DNA of 8,084 nt from Hyphomicrobiales bacterium (GTDB taxonomy: Bacteria > Pseudomonadota > Alphaproteobacteria > Rhizobiales > Xanthobacteraceae), in NCBI GenBank assembly GCA_003164375.1, contig PLTE01000392.1, positions 2,962 through 11,045 of the forward strand. The letters run 5' to 3'. Position numbers and translations under genes: made by a program. A model generated the notes under the pieces. That model did not search any database, was not told the DNA's origin, and saw only the letters and a program-made list of their open reading frames with translations. Positions 6,393 to 8,084 of this stretch are shown piece after piece (position 1 is the stretch's first letter; each line of letters starts with the position of its first letter).

Positions 6393-7290
6393 CATCTACC
6401 GCAGACAGGTCGCGCTGCTCGTTCGCATCCTCCCGCTCATCGCGGAAGAGTCCTGCTTTGCGCTAAAGGGCGGCACCGCCATTAATCTCTTCATTCGCGA
6501 CATGCCGCGCCTGTCGGTCGATATCGACCTAACCTATGTGCTAGTAGCGCCCCGCGCCGCTTCTCTGGCCGCGATCGACGCTGCAATGAAGCGGATCGCG
6601 GCGCGCGTAAAGAAAGCCATTCCCGAGGCGCAAGTCATCATGTCGGGCTCGGAGGGAGCCATCACGCGGCTTATCGTCCGGGAAGGCGGCGTCCAGACCA
6701 AGATCGAGGTGACTCCTGTCTTGCGCGGCTGTGTCTATGAGCCTGAAACCCGTTCGGTGTCTGAGGCAGTCGAGTCCACCTTTGGATTCGCGGAAATTCC
6801 GGTCGTATCATTTCCCGATCTCTATGCCGGCAAAATCGTGGCGGCGCTCGACCGTCAGCACCCCCGCGACCTGTTTGACGTGCGCGATTTGCTCGCCAAC
6901 GAGGGAATCGACGACGATTTGCGCAAAGCATTCATCGTCTACCTACTCAGCCACGGTCGACCGATGTCGGAAGTTCTCGCGCCGACGCGCAAGGATATCT
7001 CCGACGAGTTCCTTCACGGCTTCGAGGGTATGACGGAGCAGCCGGTCTCGCGCGACGAATTGATCGCCGCCCGCGAAGCTCTTATCGGTCAAATCGTCGG
7101 CAAGATGCCGGAATCGCATCGACGATTTCTTATATCCTTCGAACGCGGCGCGCCGGATTGGACGCTCCTTGGAGTTGCTGGCGCCGCGGAGCTACCGGCA
7201 GTCAAATGGCGACAGCAGAATCTCGACAAGCTGACGAAGAAGAAACGAGCCGAGCTGGTCGAAGCCCTCGAAAAGGCTCTCTCCATGTAA
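6379..7290 (+). CDS. abiEii: AbiEii-family nucleotidyltransferase toxin
   Basis: This 303-residue protein is the toxin of the AbiE pair, a DNA polymerase beta-like nucleotidyltransferase. The signature is clear: ALKGGTAINLF at 28-38, then RLSVDIDLTYV at 44-54 with metal-binding D48 and D50, KIEV at 108-111, and the distal motif DLYAGKIVAALDRQHPRDLF at 147-166 with K152, R163, D164 and D167. All expected active-site residues are present, so the toxin looks functional. AbiEii toxins cause reversible growth arrest. Related MenT toxins of Mycobacterium tuberculosis add nucleotides to tRNA 3' ends; whether this one does is not known. It overlaps abiEi by 14 bases, starts after a strong GGAGG, and ends shortly before a stem-loop. 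Confidence 0.93.
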   Translation: MAFRDIYRRQVALLVRILPLIAEESCFALKGGTAINLFIRDMPRLSVDIDLTYVLVAPRAASLAAIDAAMKRIAARVKKAIPEAQVIMSGSEGAITRLIVREGGVQTKIEVTPVLRGCVYEPETRSVSEAVESTFGFAEIPVVSFPDLYAGKIVAALDRQHPRDLFDVRDLLANEGIDDDLRKAFIVYLLSHGRPMSEVLAPTRKDISDEFLHGFEGMTEQPVSRDELIAAREALIGQIVGKMPESHRRFLISFERGAPDWTLLGVAGAAELPAVKWRQQNLDKLTKKKRAELVEALEKALSM

Positions 7291-7300
7291 CCTGCTGGTT

Positions 7301-7340
7301 CTGGCGACAGCCGGACGACATTCGATGGGGCCGTCGCCAG
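7301..7340. terminator. Stem-loop after abiEii, candidate transcript end
   Basis: CTGGCGACAGCC (7301-7312) and GGCCGTCGCCAG (7329-7340) pair over 12 positions with one A-C mismatch, around a 16-base loop. It starts 11 bases after the abiEii stop, in the gap between convergent genes. No T-run follows on either strand, so it is not a classical intrinsic terminator. It may halt or protect transcripts from both sides, or be a small repeat of another kind. Confidence 0.5.
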
Positions 7341-7421
7341 GACGCCGCGGGTAGGTCAGATTCGATTTCCTTGCGCCACGCGGGGAGCGCTGGGAACATT
7401 GGGAATCAGCAACTGTGTTTC

Positions 7422-8084
7422 TTATTTAAATATGCGCTTCACAAACGCAATCGCGCCCTCGCCAAAGTTCCGATTCATACAGTCGATATAAGTCGTGCCG
7501 GTTATTTTGCCTAAGCGAACCGGATCGAGATAGTACATCGAACCGGATAAGGTCAGTATTTTGTCGGAGACAAGCAGCTCTAAAATCGCCTTGCCACTTC
7601 CCTTGGTCATTCTAGCATGTTCAAGTTTGGCTCGAAAACGCGCCAAATTTCCTTTGCTGTGCGACCTGAAAGATATGATGAACTTGCGGAAGCGACGCAA
7701 AGCTTCGTTGATCCTTGGGTCGTCGGGGATATGCGGTTCCGAAGCGTAGGTTGTCCACGGGTGCCTTTGTGCGCCAGGCCATGACGCCTTTAGCGACACA
7801 TTTCCGCGTGCTGTTGGAACGTATGCCACTTGTGATCCAGCGTAATTCTGCGCCTCTAAATAGATAGCTGCCTCCGCTTTGCCCATTGATGAGGCTTCAG
7901 CGATTACTTTGTCGGTCGAAAACACTAGTTCGTTACATTGGATGCTTATTGGGGCGATCAAAACTGCTTCTGGGCCAGGGCCAATTTCGACTTTGCAAAG
8001 TGGCGCGTCAATTTCGATATCCTCCAGATAAACGCCTAACCGAAGCGTTCCTGTTTGCTCCGAATCGAATCGTAATGTTCTAGG
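7422..8084 (-). CDS. C-terminal part of a larger unidentified protein, cut by the window edge
   Basis: The minus-strand frame ends with TAA at 7422-7424 and is open to the last base, giving at least 220 residues with the N-terminus outside. A TTG at 7959-7961 could be read as a start, but the 41 codons before it look like normal protein (LRLGVYLEDIEID, CKVEIGPGPEAVLIAP). They continue smoothly, so I treat the gene as partial. The visible first 100 residues alternate hydrophobic and polar residues like stacked beta strands. The last 95 are helical and basic (INEALRRFRKFIISFRSHSKG, then ELLVSDKILTLSGSMYYLD) and could be a small winged helix ending in NFGEGAIAFVKRIFK. I do not recognise the family. 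It converges on abiEii and may be a further island gene. Confidence 0.75.
   Translation of the reverse strand, partial: PRTLRFDSEQTGTLRLGVYLEDIEIDAPLCKVEIGPGPEAVLIAPISIQCNELVFSTDKVIAEASSMGKAEAAIYLEAQNYAGSQVAYVPTARGNVSLKASWPGAQRHPWTTYASEPHIPDDPRINEALRRFRKFIISFRSHSKGNLARFRAKLEHARMTKGSGKAILELLVSDKILTLSGSMYYLDPVRLGKITGTTYIDCMNRNFGEGAIAFVKRIFK

Noticed and set aside
7158..7514. Plus-strand open frame overlapping the abiEii end and the intergenic stem-loop
   Set aside because: It overlaps a clear gene out of frame and its sequence is typical of a shadow frame.
1..8084. CRISPR array, insertion sequence ends or a second attachment copy
   Set aside because: No regularly spaced repeats beyond the leader words, no transposase or integrase, and no second copy of the tRNA-Gln 3' end were found by eye.

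Overview
The window looks like accessory DNA of a GC-rich alphaproteobacterium. The evidence is a tRNA-Gln 3' end ending in CGCCCCAGCCA, GC-rich codon choice, and a CTATAT-type -10 element. It starts inside the last 22 bases of a tRNA-Gln gene, a common integration target, and then carries two recognisable defence-type modules and the end of a third gene. This is the layout of a defence island at a tRNA, but no integrase or second attachment copy is visible, so the island reading is inference.

Layout: (1) 1-22, tRNA-Gln 3' end; 23-41, a perfect A/T palindrome directly after the CCA. (2) 42-385, non-coding leader with four copies of a GCAACATG-like word, two in each orientation, around a 51-base centre. 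They could be integrase arm sites or operators. (3) 386-2731 and 2728-5358, a translationally coupled pair overlapping by ATGA. The first gene encodes a PD-(D/E)XK-like nuclease domain joined to a STAND-type P-loop NTPase. The second encodes a large, mostly helical protein with HEAT-like stretches and no recognisable catalytic motif. Together they look like one STAND antiphage protein split into effector/NTPase and sensor subunits. (4) 5359-5555, promoter region with repeated CGGTTTGGAA words and an extended -10 so close to the ATG that the transcript is probably leaderless. (5) 5556-6392 and 6379-7290, an AbiEi/AbiEii type IV toxin-antitoxin operon. (6) 7301-7340, a strong imperfect stem-loop in the gap between convergent genes. 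(7) 7422-8084, minus strand, the C-terminal 220 residues of a larger gene of unknown function that runs off the right edge.

How the parts may work together: the nuclease-STAND pair would sense a phage component through the helical partner, oligomerise through the NTPase and activate the nuclease. AbiE would act as an independent abortive-infection or stabilisation module. The least-described element is the split STAND pair, best treated as a candidate two-gene defence system.
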